Of a DNA stretch of 64,000 bases, positions 11,817 through 23,409 are shown piece after piece (the first letter of the stretch is position 1; every line of letters starts with the position of its first letter). The stretch covers positions 64,623,604 to 64,687,603 of the forward strand of contig CM037587.1 of the NCBI GenBank assembly GCA_021018995.1, in the 5' to 3' direction. Below the pieces are notes generated by a model. The model was given only the letters and a program-made list of their open reading frames with translations. It ran no database searches and was not told where the DNA came from. The stretch is from Chloranthus sessilifolius. Taxonomy: Eukaryota > Streptophyta > Magnoliopsida > Chloranthales > Chloranthaceae. The position numbers and the translations under genes are program-made.

Positions 11817-13855
11817 ATTTTCAACATTGTAAACTTTATAACATAGCTGTCATTTACTATGTTTTTGATGTTCTATTTTTTTTTACTTTCCATAATTCTG
11901 TAGTTTTTGTTTAGATTTTCACTCTGAATAATGTCTGAGAGGTGGTGGGTTCTGTAATGCTTGTATGATTGATAAATGAGTTGGTGCTAAGGTGGATTTG
12001 TGATTTTTGTTAAATATGGACAGTACACATGTGAGGGGTAAGCACTGATGTAGAACTGAGACCTATCGAGATTTTGAGGAACCTCTCAAACCATTCATTC
12101 TAAAGTTATTTGTCCCTTCGAGGGGTTTCATTTGTTCGACAGGTTGATGCTTGGAGTTTTCAACCTATCGAAGTCATATTTTTGGGTTTTGAAACCTTTA
12201 TGAGATGGTTAAGCTAAGTGCATTAGTGTTAGTAGGATTAAAACAAATACAGCAAAATTTCAACTTAGGAATTTTGAAAAAGAGAGATTTAAAATATATA
12301 GTAGACTGTTTAATGCTAGAATCTTTTAAATTCAGCGCTTCCATGAAGGAGGTCATAAAGAATTTTTTGTCATAATCAGTTTATAGTGAACCCGAAAGGA
12401 GAGAAAAAGGGAAGAACATGCCCTATGAGTTCAAAGAAAGACCATACCTAGTGAGATTTGGGCTTATCAAAAAAATTTCTTTGAAGAGTGTTTTTGGTAA
12501 TCTTTGTGCTCTGAGAATTGGCTGACTCAAATTTTTTCACTAGAAGTTGTCCACTCCAAGTTAAAACAACTTGACAGAACTCATCACACTAAAGACATGA
12601 TGTAAGGCCTTCATTTGGACAGTTTGAGCCTAAAAATCCTTACCCTTTGAACTGCCCTTTGCACACACAATTTGAACCTAGAAAATTCCTATCTTCTTTG
12701 TCAAAAAACCATAATACTTGAACCTTAACCTCATTAGCCTAATTTATCCTGACCCTCACTGTGAGATTTTAGAAGGTAAAGCAGAAGATGCTGAAGAAAG
12801 AAGAGCTGGGTTTAAATTTTGGTGAATGGAAAAGATCATACATTTGAAAATAGTTGTGTCAGTTGTTGAGCTGTGGCATATTCATCCCATATATTAAAAA
12901 AAATTGAGAAATTACAAAGAAAAGCATACAAAAGAAGAAAAATAGAAAATCAAATCAAAAAGAGAGAGAGAGAAGTCAAGAAAGTACTTCATTGGAGAAA
13001 TTGAAAAGAAGAGAAGAAGCTGGCCACTTTGGCTTTGAAAATTCAAAAAGAAGATGAAGTTGTGTTGAAATGAAGAAGATGAAGTTGCGCTGAAATGAAG
13101 AAGGTGAAGTTATGAATCATCTCCTCCCATAGCTGATTTCTCAATTTTGAATCCCTTTTGGCCCTTTTATTCTTTAGAAACCTCACCCATAAGCCACATT
13201 ACAACCCAATAAAAAGACTTCACTGATCTGAAGTTGATTGAGCTATCATGTGGAGATGATGAGCAGTCTAATCTATGGTAGAATTACTTGAGGATGTCAA
13301 GGAATTTGAGCAAATGCCTATGCTCATGCTTGCAGGCTTATTTGAGGTCAGTAACTACTCTTGAGCTAGAGTAAAATTGAACACCTTTAAATTCATTTGC
13401 GCGAGTAGGCCTTTGAGAGAATTGGGTCTGAGATTGGATTTATTGGGGCACTGTTTGAACTTGATTATCAAATTAATGGTGAACTCTATACTGATTTGCA
13501 CACACTACACTCTTGATAATTTCAGATTGGTTGTGATGAGTATGCATAAGGATTTAGGTATTAAACTGTTTACATTTACTATTTTAAGCAAGCTGTGAAA
13601 TGAAGATGAGTTTGTTGAAATCTAACTTAGCACTGTTTGCACTTGATTTAACTATGCTCAAAAGAAAGTTGTTGGGTAAATTCACTGAAAACCCTGAGAA
13701 TATTTCACTCCTCCACTAGGGAAGGGGGGTTTAAAAGGCTTGATGCGTATGCTAAATGCGTCTGTGCTCCCTACAAAAGTGGGATTTTCTGGTTTTAATG
13801 ATTGTTTTTAATTTTACCTTTGCTCGAGGACTAGCAAAGATTAGGTTTGGGGGTG
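11817..13855 (+). other. Athila 3' noncoding region, right copy
   Basis: Close counterpart of 2550-4584 with the same landmarks: a purine-rich tract near 12900-13110, CCCATAAGCCACATTACAA near 13185, a hairpin at 13742-13762, and AGGTTTGGGGG before the LTR as the likely polypurine tract. No coding sequence is seen. Confidence 0.8.
13742..13762 (+). other. Small conserved hairpin upstream of polypurine tract
   Basis: GATGCG (13742-13747) faces TGCGTC (13757-13762) around the loop TATGCTAAA, with two wobble pairs. Compare 4471-4491 and 28725-28745. Confidence 0.5.
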
Positions 13856-14848
13856 TGTTATTTTCGGAAAAGTACCACTTTTCAGCACCTAACCTGATCT
13901 TTGATGGACCTTTGAGCTAGTTAATAATGATTTTTAAGTATGTTTTATAGATAGCAGGAAAAAAATAATTTAGTGTTGCAATCTCTCAATTTCGAGACAA
14001 GGAGAAGGAATCATGTGTGCAACTAATGAACACTAGAGTAATGCACAGTTGTAAACTAGAAGAACTTGAACAGTGTAGAGGGCTCGAACAACCCCACGAG
14101 TGGTTTACAAGCTGAACTCCAACCTCTCGAGAGGTGTACATGCTGCTGAGCAAGTGAAAGAGAAGTTGTCGAATGATTGTTTTAACTTGTCGATAGGTTC
14201 CCTGAGCCTGTCGAGTAGTTGCTGAAGCTACTCTGAACATCTCGAGCAGTTAGAAGACAACAGCCATCTTCTCGAGTTCCAATTAGCATCCTCTCAACTT
14301 CTTCTCGAGTGGATTAGTATATAATTGCTTTCAATTGTAGAACCTGTCGTGCAGTACAGGTTAACCTGTCGACTACATACCTGAAGCCTTGGAGATTCTC
14401 GAGCAGTTGAGTGAACTTATCGAGAGGTTTGCTGAAGCAAATGAAGAAGTCGAGTTGTCCAAACTAACCTATCGAGCTGACCTTTGAACCTATCGAGAGA
14501 TACAATTAACCTATTGAATTGATTACATTTGCACCTGAAATCTCTCGAATGGTGTTCCGAACCTCTCGAGGTGCGAATTCTGAGACTTTAACCTATTAAC
14601 TGAGAGACTTGGGGCTTCAATGATTTGATGCACATGACCAGAGGCATGCTGATAACTTTGGAGGGTACTTTTGGAACTTCATGAGCACAAAGGAGAACTA
14701 CACTAACTGTCGCACGTGTGCTTAACTAATTCTAACATATTTGTGGGAGATTAGTGGAGGAAATGCAGCCACCTCATGAGGTCTTCTAATAGAATTGATT
14801 CCCTCTTCTCTGATTGGCTAAAAACGATCTGAGGCAGTTGGGGAATTG

Positions 14849-14856
14849 TATAAATA
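14849..14856 (+). promoter_or_regulatory. LTR TATA box (family A)
   Basis: TATAAATA, about 35 bp after the inverted CCAAT box ATTGGCTA. The same pair is found in the family B LTRs. It would start the full-length transcript. Confidence 0.7.
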
Positions 14857-15182
14857 GGAGGGATTGCAAGAGATGTGGGGGCTCTGGAGGATCCAGCATT
14901 TTGAAATTTTGAATTTTATAATTCCCGCCCTTTTCTTTCTTCCTTTTTATTTCTTTCCTTAGCCCAACTATGGTTGGCTAAAATTTCTCTAACATCTAGG
15001 GTGAAGTTAGATCTGTAAATTGAGTGGTGAGATAGCATTGTATGAGGATTAGAAGTGCTGAGACTATAGATCCGAGAGTAGTTTATTGTAAGTTGTGTTA
15101 GATAAATGAATTTCTGATTTTAAAGTTTCATTTAATCTGTAGATCTTTTTATTTCCATCAAGTTTTCATAGGTTTTATGCTC

Positions 15183-15381
15183 CTATGGATGCCTAAGCTT
15201 GTGGCCTTGCATCCATAGCATCTGTAGTGGTTTTCTCATTTCAAATTTAGCTTCCATGACTAGATTATATCCATGGGATACTCTTGACCATTCGAGTGGA
15301 CAGAATATACCCCTAGGACTAATCCATATCTCAGGGCAGATCTGGATTATTCTACCTTGTATTTGGGCTTGTAGCCAAATG
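15183..15381 (+). other. Three-hairpin leader module (family A)
   Basis: Hairpin 1 (15183-15218): CTATGGATGC pairs perfectly with GCATCCATAG around a loop containing AAGCTTGTGGCC. Hairpin 2 (15278-15308): CCA-TTCGAG-TGG head with a longer imperfect lower stem. Hairpin 3 (15360-15381): TATTTGG pairs with CCAAATG around GCTTGTAG. The module lies about 330-530 bp after the TATA box, so it should be in the RNA leader. Families B and C have the same order with compensating stem changes. The function is not known. Retroviral leaders use such hairpins for dimerisation and packaging, which is only an analogy here. Confidence 0.55.
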
Positions 15382-15859
15382 AAGGATGGTTGCAGATCCA
15401 TCCTCTGCTTTGTTGTCTGACAAGTCAATTTCATAGTGACAATGATCCCAAGCTATTAATTCTCCACCTTTGATTTGTATTTCATCAAAACTTTTGCTCT
15501 CTTCTTCAAATCTTTCTTTTGCTCACCTCTGGTTTAGTTTTATATTTGTTTATAATTAGATTTAATTTCCTACTATTTTTAGTTTAAAGTGACAACCAAA
15601 CTCCTCTCCTCCTATTGTTCCTTACTTTTAGGTTAGAATAGGAATAGGTTTCTAGATCTGTAGTTGATTTAGAGATTTACAAAATCTAGATCACATTTCC
15701 CTGTGGACTAATCCGTACTTACTTTAAAACTTGCTATAACAGCCCTGTAACTTGCAGGCTGTGTTTTTGTGCTGAAATCCAATCCACTTCATTTTATTTT
15801 CTATTGTATTTTGCAACCATTTTTACTATTAAAATCTGTAAGCACAAAGAATCCAAAGA

Positions 15860-16094
15860 GTTTTGGCTAGGATTTGGGTTTGTTATAATGTAAGAAGGGA
15901 AAGTATCTGGGCTAAGGGATCTGGAATGATTGTGATTGTAGGTATGGTTGTTCGGATTGGTTGGAAATGGGAAGTGGGGGCAGGGTTAAGGTGGGTGGGC
16001 TAGGGGAATCTGGGAGAAGTGTGAACTCATACCTGATGTCCCCCATAATGGAGTCCATCATGGCTGAGTATCCCTCGGATGTTAATTGTCTTGG
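15860..16094. other. Junction between family A and minus-strand family C
   Basis: No gene or known repeat is recognised. The stretch lies between the end of the plus-strand LTR and the end of the minus-strand additional ORF. It may be the 3' noncoding tail of the family C element. No LTR of that element is visible on this side. Confidence 0.4.
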
Positions 16095-17675
16095 TCATCG
16101 GTGGGGGAAAAAGGAATGGAATGGGTAGAGAGGTAGTGCGATCAAATGGGTCACTGTGAGTGGTTCTGTGGTGGTGGTTTGTTCAATGTCAGTGGCCATA
16201 GGCTCACTGTCATCCATTGTGAAAGGGGAAGGTGGGTCTGGAATTGGGCTAGGTATGTGAATTTGCTCGAGGTTTGGTATGGGTTGGGTTAATGGAATAG
16301 GGTCAGGACTTGGTATAAGTGCTGGTAAGGTAATGGATATGGTAGGTTCAATGGGTGCTTTGGTTGATTTAGAGGCTCTCTTTTTGTACTTTCTTTGGAT
16401 GGGTGGGGTGGGTAGGTTAAAAGGAAAGGTGGGTTGATCTGAGCTGGCAGGGATGGGGATTGTGGCAGGTGTTGTGAATAGCATGGTAGGCATGGGGGCA
16501 GGGATGGTGTGTGGGGCTGAACTGGATGCAGGGATAGCGATGAAAGGTGGAGTGGTGGTGAATGGTGATGGGATGGGGGGTGAGGCTAAGGTGGCAGCTA
16601 CTAATGTAACTGCTGCAGCTGCAGCCACTTCTTTAATGGTAGGTGCTACCTCAGACTCCTTATCCTTCTTCTTCATCAGGGACATGCGGATTGTCCATAA
16701 TCTTCTGCCAAACTCAACTGGGGTGAAGGTCTCAGTTGCTTCTCCCACTTTCCATTGGTAGCCACCCTTTTTTAGCAAGGCTGTAATTAGCCTGCAGTAT
16801 GACAGTGCATGGGGCTTCTGTTTCTTCTGCACTTTAAGATGGATGTCCATCATCCCCTCAAAAATCAGTTGGGCTGCATTAAAGCAATGCCCTTGAGAGG
16901 AGTAGATGGCATCAGTAATTGGTGCCCTTCTCTCCTGTTGGTGCCCAGTCATATAGATGCTCTTTCTCAGAACTTGGTCCATAAACAACAGGCTTGGATC
17001 CAAATCTCTCCTCCTGATAGAGTCTCCTGATGCTTTCTTTTCTCTTATAATTTTCTCAGCAATCACAGTAATGGGGGCAGTCAAAGGTACCCCCAAGTTA
17101 CACTGTGGGTTGTAGGCAGCTGGTATGCCTAGGGCTAGGGCAATCTCATATGTGCCCACTAGCATCTCATAGTCATCAATGAGAATCAACAGCAAATGGT
17201 GTCCACCATCATTCTTCTTGACCCTGATGTTCTGGTAGAACAATTGAACTAACCTAGGCTACACCAATTCTTTGAGATGTTTCAGCAGGGGCACCAAGGA
17301 CACCTTCTTCAGGAAATCTATGGATGGAGTAGTCAAAGGTTCCTTCTCAAAAAATGTCTTATCAAAGGCAGTCTCAGGCTCCAATTTGATGGCAGCCATG
17401 AAATCACTGGTGGTCAAAGGGCTAATCTCGGGAACCACCTCCTTACCCTTTTTCTGCTTCTTTAATTTTGTAGGGCTCTTGGTAACAGACCTAGCCCTCT
17501 TCTTTGGTGCAACCCTTTTCTTAGGATTCTCAGTTGGGGGTATAGGGGCATCAGTGGCCTCCATAGTGGAAGATTCAACAATCCTTACCGAATTCCTGAT
17601 GGCAGTGGGAAGGTCTATCGGTGGAGAGTTTAACAGGGCATCTAGGTTTTCAACAAATGGGGATTTATTAGCCAT
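16095..17675 (-). pseudogene. Additional ORF of family C ('plant transposon protein'-like)
   Basis: Two long open stretches (17675-17259 and 17243-16095) on the minus strand, downstream of integrase. The N-terminal part is strongly basic (PKKRVAPKKRARS, then KKQKKGKEVVPE), looking like nuclear localisation signals. The middle part is globular, with LIDDYEMLVGTYEIALALGI and RRRDLDPSLLFMDQVLRKS. The C-terminal third (about 16700-16140) is very rich in Pro, Ser, Thr and Ala with little order. The counterpart at 60535-61377 shares KGKEVVPE, the DDYEM/DNFEM segment and RRRDLDP. It resembles the plant proteins annotated 'putative plant transposon protein' (recalled, not searched). Function unknown. 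Some Athila and Tat elements are known to carry extra ORFs between pol and LTR. Confidence 0.7.
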
Positions 17676-18540
17676 TTATCCAAACCCTAATTTCTTCAAT
17701 CTAAAATCCAAATGCCTACAGTGCTCTAATATCTCTTACCAAAATCTCCTCCCATAAATCAAACAACAACCCCGAGGAAATAACAACTAAAATCACAGTT
17801 GAGACAAAATGAGAACTTACCCTAAAAAAGCTAGGGTTTCAGCCCAAAAACTTCACAATGAATCAATCCACCCTGCCAGGTGCAAAAGATTCAATCTTGA
17901 ATGCTTAGCACACTATCTAGAGCAAGGTGCGAGAGGTGGAGCACAGTGGGCAGTGAAGAATGGGGTTCGCAAGAGCTTGGTGCGGAGATTGGGTTGAAAG
18001 AGCCAAGCGAGAGCTTTTATAGCAGGGGCATCCTGAGCTTCGCGAGGATCTCACAAAACAGAATCAAATACAAATGATCCTCACGAGATTGAAATGACTG
18101 CTCACATGGTTTGAAGTGGACTGTACGATAGGAGATTATGGTGCAAAATAAGGCCTCGCGAGGATCTCACGAGGCTCTTTTTCAGGCAATTCTACTCCTG
18201 ATGATCTCGCGCAGCTCATTTGTTACACAACAGAGCCTGTCGAGGCCATCTCTGTCACAATCTTATTTCTCAACATCTATATAGGCACATGCTCCCTCCA
18301 TGATTCATGACTCATGCCCACAGACTAGACACAAGTATAGTTCATAGTTCTTACACACAAATTATTCCACATATGGTTCACTCACTACAACACAAGGGGG
18401 CTCACAGTGCTGCAAAAAAAATCCAAAGTTAACAGTTCACCCAATTTGCACATGCAGATTTCACAAACCACAGTTACTCAAGCTTCACAGACATAGATAA
18501 AGATTCTTACAAACACTAACAAGTACACATCTAGAATTTA
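17676..18540 (-). promoter_or_regulatory. Upstream region of the additional ORF with CGCG motifs and TATA
   Basis: About 860 bp between the integrase end and the additional ORF. The part 18030-18260 contains several CTCGCGAGG, CTCACGAGG and TCGCGCAG words like those in the U3 of family C LTRs. A minus-strand TATAAAAG follows at 18021-18014, then some 340 bp to the ORF start. The copy at 60030-60534 has the same layout. This suggests a private promoter for the additional ORF. Inferred, not proven. Confidence 0.5.
18014..18021 (-). promoter_or_regulatory. TATA box upstream of additional ORF
   Basis: Minus-strand TATAAAAG about 340 bp before the first Met at 17675, directly after the cluster of CGCG words. 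Confidence 0.45.
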
Positions 18541-21200
18541 AAAGCATAATACATGGCAGTGGATCATTCATGCTTGGGAGGTTCTTGAAGATACATGGCT
18601 GCAGAGGACTCCATGGAATTTTCTACACATAATCTATGTCTCTGACCATTCACCTTCATGATCCTCCTAGGAGTGGGGTCCATTATCTCCATAGCTTTAG
18701 ATGGGAAAGCATGAAGAACAATAAAAGGGCCATCCCATCTAATTCTTAACTTTTCTGGGAAAAAATTTCTCTTGGAGTTGAACAACTATTCCTTAGCACC
18801 ATCCTCAAAGTCTTTTCTCAAAAGCCTCTTATCAAAGAATTCCTTAGCTTTCTCCTTATAGATCCTTGAGTTGGCATAAGCATTTAATCTCAGCTCCTCC
18901 AGCTCAGACAGCAGCAGCTTCCTATGTACATCAGCAGATGTTAGATTCATGTTTAAACTTTTAATGGCCCAAAAGGCCTTATGCTCTAACTCTACTGGCA
19001 GATGACAAGCTTTGCCATAGACTATTCAAAATGGGGACATTCTAATTGGGATCTTATAGGCAGTCCTATAGGCCCACAATGAATCAGTCAGTTTCACAGC
19101 CCAATTCTTCATGTCAGTCCTCACTGTCTTCTCCAAGATGTGCTTGATTTCCCTGTTAGAAATTTTCACTTGCCTACTGGTCTGTGGGTGATATAGAGTA
19201 GCAATCTTATGGGTAACAGCATACTTCTTGAGCAAGCTCTCAAAGTTTCTATTATAGAAGTAGTTGCCCCCATCACTGATGATGGCTCTAGGGGTGCCAA
19301 ATCTGGAGAAAATATTTTCCTTTATAAATTTCAAGACTACTTTGTGGTTATTGGTCCTTGTGGCAGCTACTTCCACCGATTTGGAAACCTAGTCCACAGC
19401 CACAAGGATGAAATTATAACCATTTGAAGGAGGAAAGGGCCCCATAAAGTCTATTCCTCAAATATCAAAAAGCTCCACGACAAGGATGGGCTACAATGGC
19501 ATTGAATTTCTCTTGGAAATGCCACCCATCCTTTGACATCTGACACAGGCCTGACAGTGTGTATGGGCATCCTTGAACAAGGAAGGCCAATAAAATCCAT
19601 ACTGCAGCACCATAGCTGTTGTCTTTTTCCCACTGAAGTGGGCCCCACAGGCATTTTCATGGCACATGCTAAGAATATTGGGGAAATCACAGCCAAGGAC
19701 ACACTTCCTAATGATTTGGTCGACACAGTATTTGTATAGGCAAGGATCCTCCCAGAAAAAGTACTTGACTTGTGAGAAGAACAAGTCTTTGTCCATCTTG
19801 GATCAATGGGCAGGGATCATGCCTGCAGCAAGATAATTGACTATGTTGGCAAACCATGGGACAACAGCCTAGATGGGAAATAGTTGCTCATTAGGGTAAA
19901 CATCTCTAACAGATGTAGTAGCGCATTCATCCAATAAAATCCTAGACAGGTGATCAGCCACCACATTTTCTACTCCCTTCTTGTCTTTGATTTCAAGATC
20001 AAACTCTTGCAGCAGCAGGATCCATCTAATCAACCTAGGTTTAGCATCTTTCATGGATAAAAGGTACTTGAGGGCAAAGTGGTCTATAAATATAATAATT
20101 TTATACTCGAGTAGGTAAGGTCTAAATTTGTCCACAGCAAAGACCACTACTAGCAGCTCTTTCTCTATCCTAGGACAGCACCTACAGCTAGGTCTGATGC
20201 ATCACACATCAACTCGAAAGGGAGGGAGTAGTCAGGGGCTTGGATCACAGGAGCAGAGGTTAGATATTTCTTTAAGACCTCAAATGCCTCAAGGCACTCA
20301 GCAGTAAAATTAAATGGCACATCTTGGAACAACAAGTGGCACAATGGTTTTGTAAGACCTGAACTGTTTGACAGTTTTTGGTGGGGACAAGTTTGAGATT
20401 AAGTCAACCTTTGCTCTATCTACCTCAATGCCTCTATGGGAAATCACATGGCCATGCATAATGCCTTGGTTGACTATGAAGTGGCTATTTTCTCAGCTCA
20501 AGACCAAGTTGGTCTCCTCACATCTTTGAAGAACTGGGCTGAGGTGAAGCAAACACTGACTAAAACTGTCCCCAAACACAAAGAAATCATCCATAAAGAT
20601 TTCTAAAAACTGGTCAATCATGTTCGAGAAAATAGCATTCATGCACCTTTGGAATGTGGTTGGGACATTGTACAGTCCAAATGGCATTCTTTTATAAGAA
20701 AAAGTGCCAAATGGACAGGTAAATATCGTCTTTTCTTTGTCCTGAGGATACACAAGTATCTGATTATAACCTAAGTGTCCATCAAGAAAGCAGTAGTATG
20801 CTTTCCCAACCAATTTATACAAAATCTGATCTATGAAGGGCAAGGGGAAGTGGTCTTTTCTGGTTTTGGAGTTGAGCTTCCTATAGTCAATGCAAACTCT
20901 CCAACCAGTGGTCTCCCTGGTTGGCATCAACTCCCTAGAATCAGAGGTGACAACTATTATACCAGATTTTTGGGGACCACTTGGATAGGTGATACCCATT
21001 CTGAATCTAAAATGGGGTATATGACTCCCGCATCTAACAGTTTCACCACCTCTTGCTTATGAGGATTCAGTTTTCTCTGCATTTCCCTTGAGGGTTTGGA
21101 ACCCTCTTCTAGATGTATCTTGTGCATGCAAGTTTATGGATAAATCCCCCCTAAATCTGCTATTGTCTAGCCTATTGCTTTCTAGTGTCTCCTAAGCACC
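18541..21200 (-). pseudogene. Athila family C pol remnant (RT, RNase H, integrase)
   Basis: On the minus strand: RT with VCIDYRKLNSKTRKDHFPLP (near 20910-20850), GTFSYKRMPFGL and FMDDFFVFGDSF (near 20600). RNase H has [18 protein letters not shown] near 20080 and ends at [10 protein letters not shown] near 19960. Integrase has ACVRCQRMGGISKRN near 19540, IISDGGNYFYN near 19280, HPQTSRQ near 19190 and a C-terminal part to 18564. The RT is as close to family A as expected for a sister family. Broken in several places. Confidence 0.88.
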
Positions 21201-22340
21201 CACAATAATTACTCTTCCTGCTTACTAGTAAGAGAGGAAGCGATGACCACAAGAAGTTTGTTGTCCTGCCCCAAAAAGGCATATTTTAATGTGTCTGGCA
21301 GCTATTTAAGCTCCACATCAGGTGGACTCTCTATAGAAGGCAACAAAGGTGCCTTGGAGGTTTGAGGTAGGGGCAGCAATATGGGTCTCCAGATGGAATG
21401 TTGCACTAGGCCCATTGAAGACTCTATTGTGTTGCTATCTTCATTACTGTAATTTTGGTCCTCCTCCTGAACCTTAGTCCACACACTTTCAAAATCATAA
21501 AAAACTTTATTCCAATCCAGCAGATTGGATAAATTGTCCTCAACTAGGTCCTCTAGTACATCCACTGCAAAGCAATCCTTATTGTCCAGCTGAGGTTGCT
21601 TTGTAGTATTGTACACTAATTTAACCTTCACGTTCCCAAAGGTAACCTCCATCACCCCATACCTGCATTCAATGCAGGTATTGGCAGTGGCCAAAAATGG
21701 CCTACCCAAAATGACAGAGATACGGGTGCTACATTTTGAAGGTTCCATATCCAAGACCAAAAAATCAGTCGAGTAAACAACTTGTCCACCCCCACCAGCA
21801 CATCCTCAACCACACCCATAGGCCTCCTCTCAGACCTATCAGCCAGCAGGAGCACAATAGGAGTTGGTTTCAGCTCCCCCAAACTTAGCTGCGCATATAC
21901 TGAATATGGCAGCAGGCTTACACTGGTCCCAAGTCAAAGAGAGTCATGCTAATGGTGTGGTCTCCAATAATTCAGGGGATTGTAGGTTCCCCTGGGTCTT
22001 GCAATTTTATTAGTGTGGTAATAGACAACACAGATTTCACATTTTCAGCTGTAAAAACCTTCTTGGACAAATGGACTCTTGCTTTCCTCGTTTGTGTGCA
22101 CAGGTCTTTAAGAAATTTGGCATAGGCAGGGACTTGTTTTATGGCATCAAGAAGAGGTAAATTGATCTTAACTTGCTTGAAAGTCTCTATCATTTCCTCT
22201 AAGTTGGCATTCCTCTTATCAAAAGGGGAAGGACCTTTAAGTGCATGAGGAAATGGAAGCTGGGGTACTATTGGTACCTCAGCTGCATGCCTAGCCACAT
22301 CATCAGAAATTTTTTATTTATTTTCTTTGCTCATTTTTTT
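21201..22340 (-). pseudogene. Athila family C protease region remnant
   Basis: Minus strand, 22298-21302. AYAKFLKDLCTQTRKARVHL precedes the protease. The region after the active site shows GELKPTPIVLLLADRSERRP and a VSLSFWVGHFWP-like stretch, then MEVTFGNVKVKL and an acidic linker towards RT. Its counterpart is 8079-8931. Broken. Confidence 0.8.
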
Positions 22341-23409
22341 CTTTTTGTTAGGGCTTAACTACAGCCCCCTTATTTTGTTCTTGCTGGTCTCCAGCAGGGG
22401 GTGAGTCATTCCTCTCCTTTTCACTCATATTTTCCTCTTCTACACTCTCATTTGTCTACTTTCCTCCCTATCCACCTGGTTATCAATCACCCCGCCACTT
22501 CTAAGGGTAGTGATTGCCTTAGCCTCCTCATGAGTTGAGGATCCCTCACCAATCATAAACTGACCTTTGGGATTGGCCAAGGGTTGACTTGGCAGCCTGC
22601 CCTCCTCTCTTCTGGCCAAAGCATTGAAAATTTGGCCAAGCTGGTCCTCTATTTTCTTTATGCTTTGACTGTGAGAGTTTACAGTCTGTGATAGGGACCC
22701 CATGTTTTGCAGTGATGCCAAAACCTATTCTTCAAAAGAGGGGGATCTAGTCTGCTGTGGGGGCAAAGCCAGTTTGTTCTGCTGTGGGACTGACTGCTGG
22801 AAGGCTTGTATAGGTGCATAGCCCTGATTATATTATTGTTGTGGTCTATATGGTAATGCCAACTGCTGTTGTTGGGGTTGTTGATAATTGTCTTGTCTCC
22901 ACTTCAAATTTGGGTGGTTTCTCCATTGACACCCAGCAGGTTGTTGTCTAAATGATTGGGCAGCATGGGCATGTTCTATGACCAATTCAGGGTATTGACA
23001 TGTTGATGGACAGTCCTCAAGTAGGTGTGTGGGTGACTGGCATAACAGACATGCTTCTTCCACTTGTGCTGTTAGTCTAAGCTGCACCACACCCATTAAT
23101 TTATCAAATTTCATGGTCAGGCTATCCACCTTTCTTTCCAAGTCACTGGGAACACTGACCTCATACATCTTTCCTCTAGAAATAACTTCTTTTCCCATTT
23201 TATAGGAGTCTCACTGTCATTTCTGGACAGAGTCTCTTGCTGCATGAAATTTTCACTGATGACCTCAAACATTTCCCAAGCCTCATAAGTTGTCTTATGG
23301 AGGTAAGTGCCTCCACATGAGGCATCCACCATATCCCTACTCTTGAAATCAATTCCTTGGTAGAAGCTCTGGATAGACTGCCACTTAAGAACTTGGTCGT
23401 GGGGACTAT
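22341..23409 (-). pseudogene. Athila family C gag remnant, cut by family B
   Basis: Minus strand from 23409. FYQGIDFKSRDMVDASCGGT near 23340-23280, the matrix-capsid end SLTMKFDKLMGVVQ near 23110, a CCHC zinc knuckle (CLLCQSPTHLLEDC near 23055-23010), a Gln-rich stretch near 22900-22840 (QQPQQQQLALPYRPQQ) and the C-terminal helix MGSLSQTVNSHSQSIKKIED near 22700-22640. The capsid N-terminal half is missing because the family B LTR begins at 23410. It is not found beyond that element. Confidence 0.85.

Larger units (their letters stand above)
1..15859 (+). mobile_element. Athila (Ty3/gypsy) tandem composite, family A
   Basis: Two family A Athila copies lie head to tail and share the LTR at 4585-6020. 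The left copy enters the window inside pol and shows pol, 3' noncoding region and LTR. The right copy shows PBS, gag, protease, RT, RNase H, integrase, 3' noncoding region and a second LTR. The same text recurs about 9.26 kb apart, for example near 11 and 9260 and at LTR starts 4585 and 13856. Assignment to Athila rests on gag and pol motifs recalled from that lineage and on a tRNA-Asp type PBS. This arrangement is the usual product of unequal recombination between LTRs. The copies are broken many times and look old. High confidence in the lineage, moderate in exact edges. Confidence 0.9.
13856..15859 (+). repeat. Family A LTR, right end of composite
   Basis: Starts TGTTATTTTC after AGGTTTGGGGGTG. 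U3 holds the TCGA-type motif cluster (14090-14580), an inverted CCAAT box (ATTGGCTA near 14813) and a TATA box at 14849-14856. The leader hairpin module is at 15183-15381. The LTR match fades at about 15859 in AATCCAAAG, and the next bases (AGTTTTGGC) still resemble the start of the internal region after the other LTR. A further tandem copy may therefore once have followed. Confidence 0.85.

Noticed and set aside
16453-17757. Long plus-strand ORFs opposite the additional ORF
   Set aside because: They are antisense to the conserved minus-strand protein and have low-complexity Gly/Val/Met translations caused by the Pro-rich tail on the other strand.
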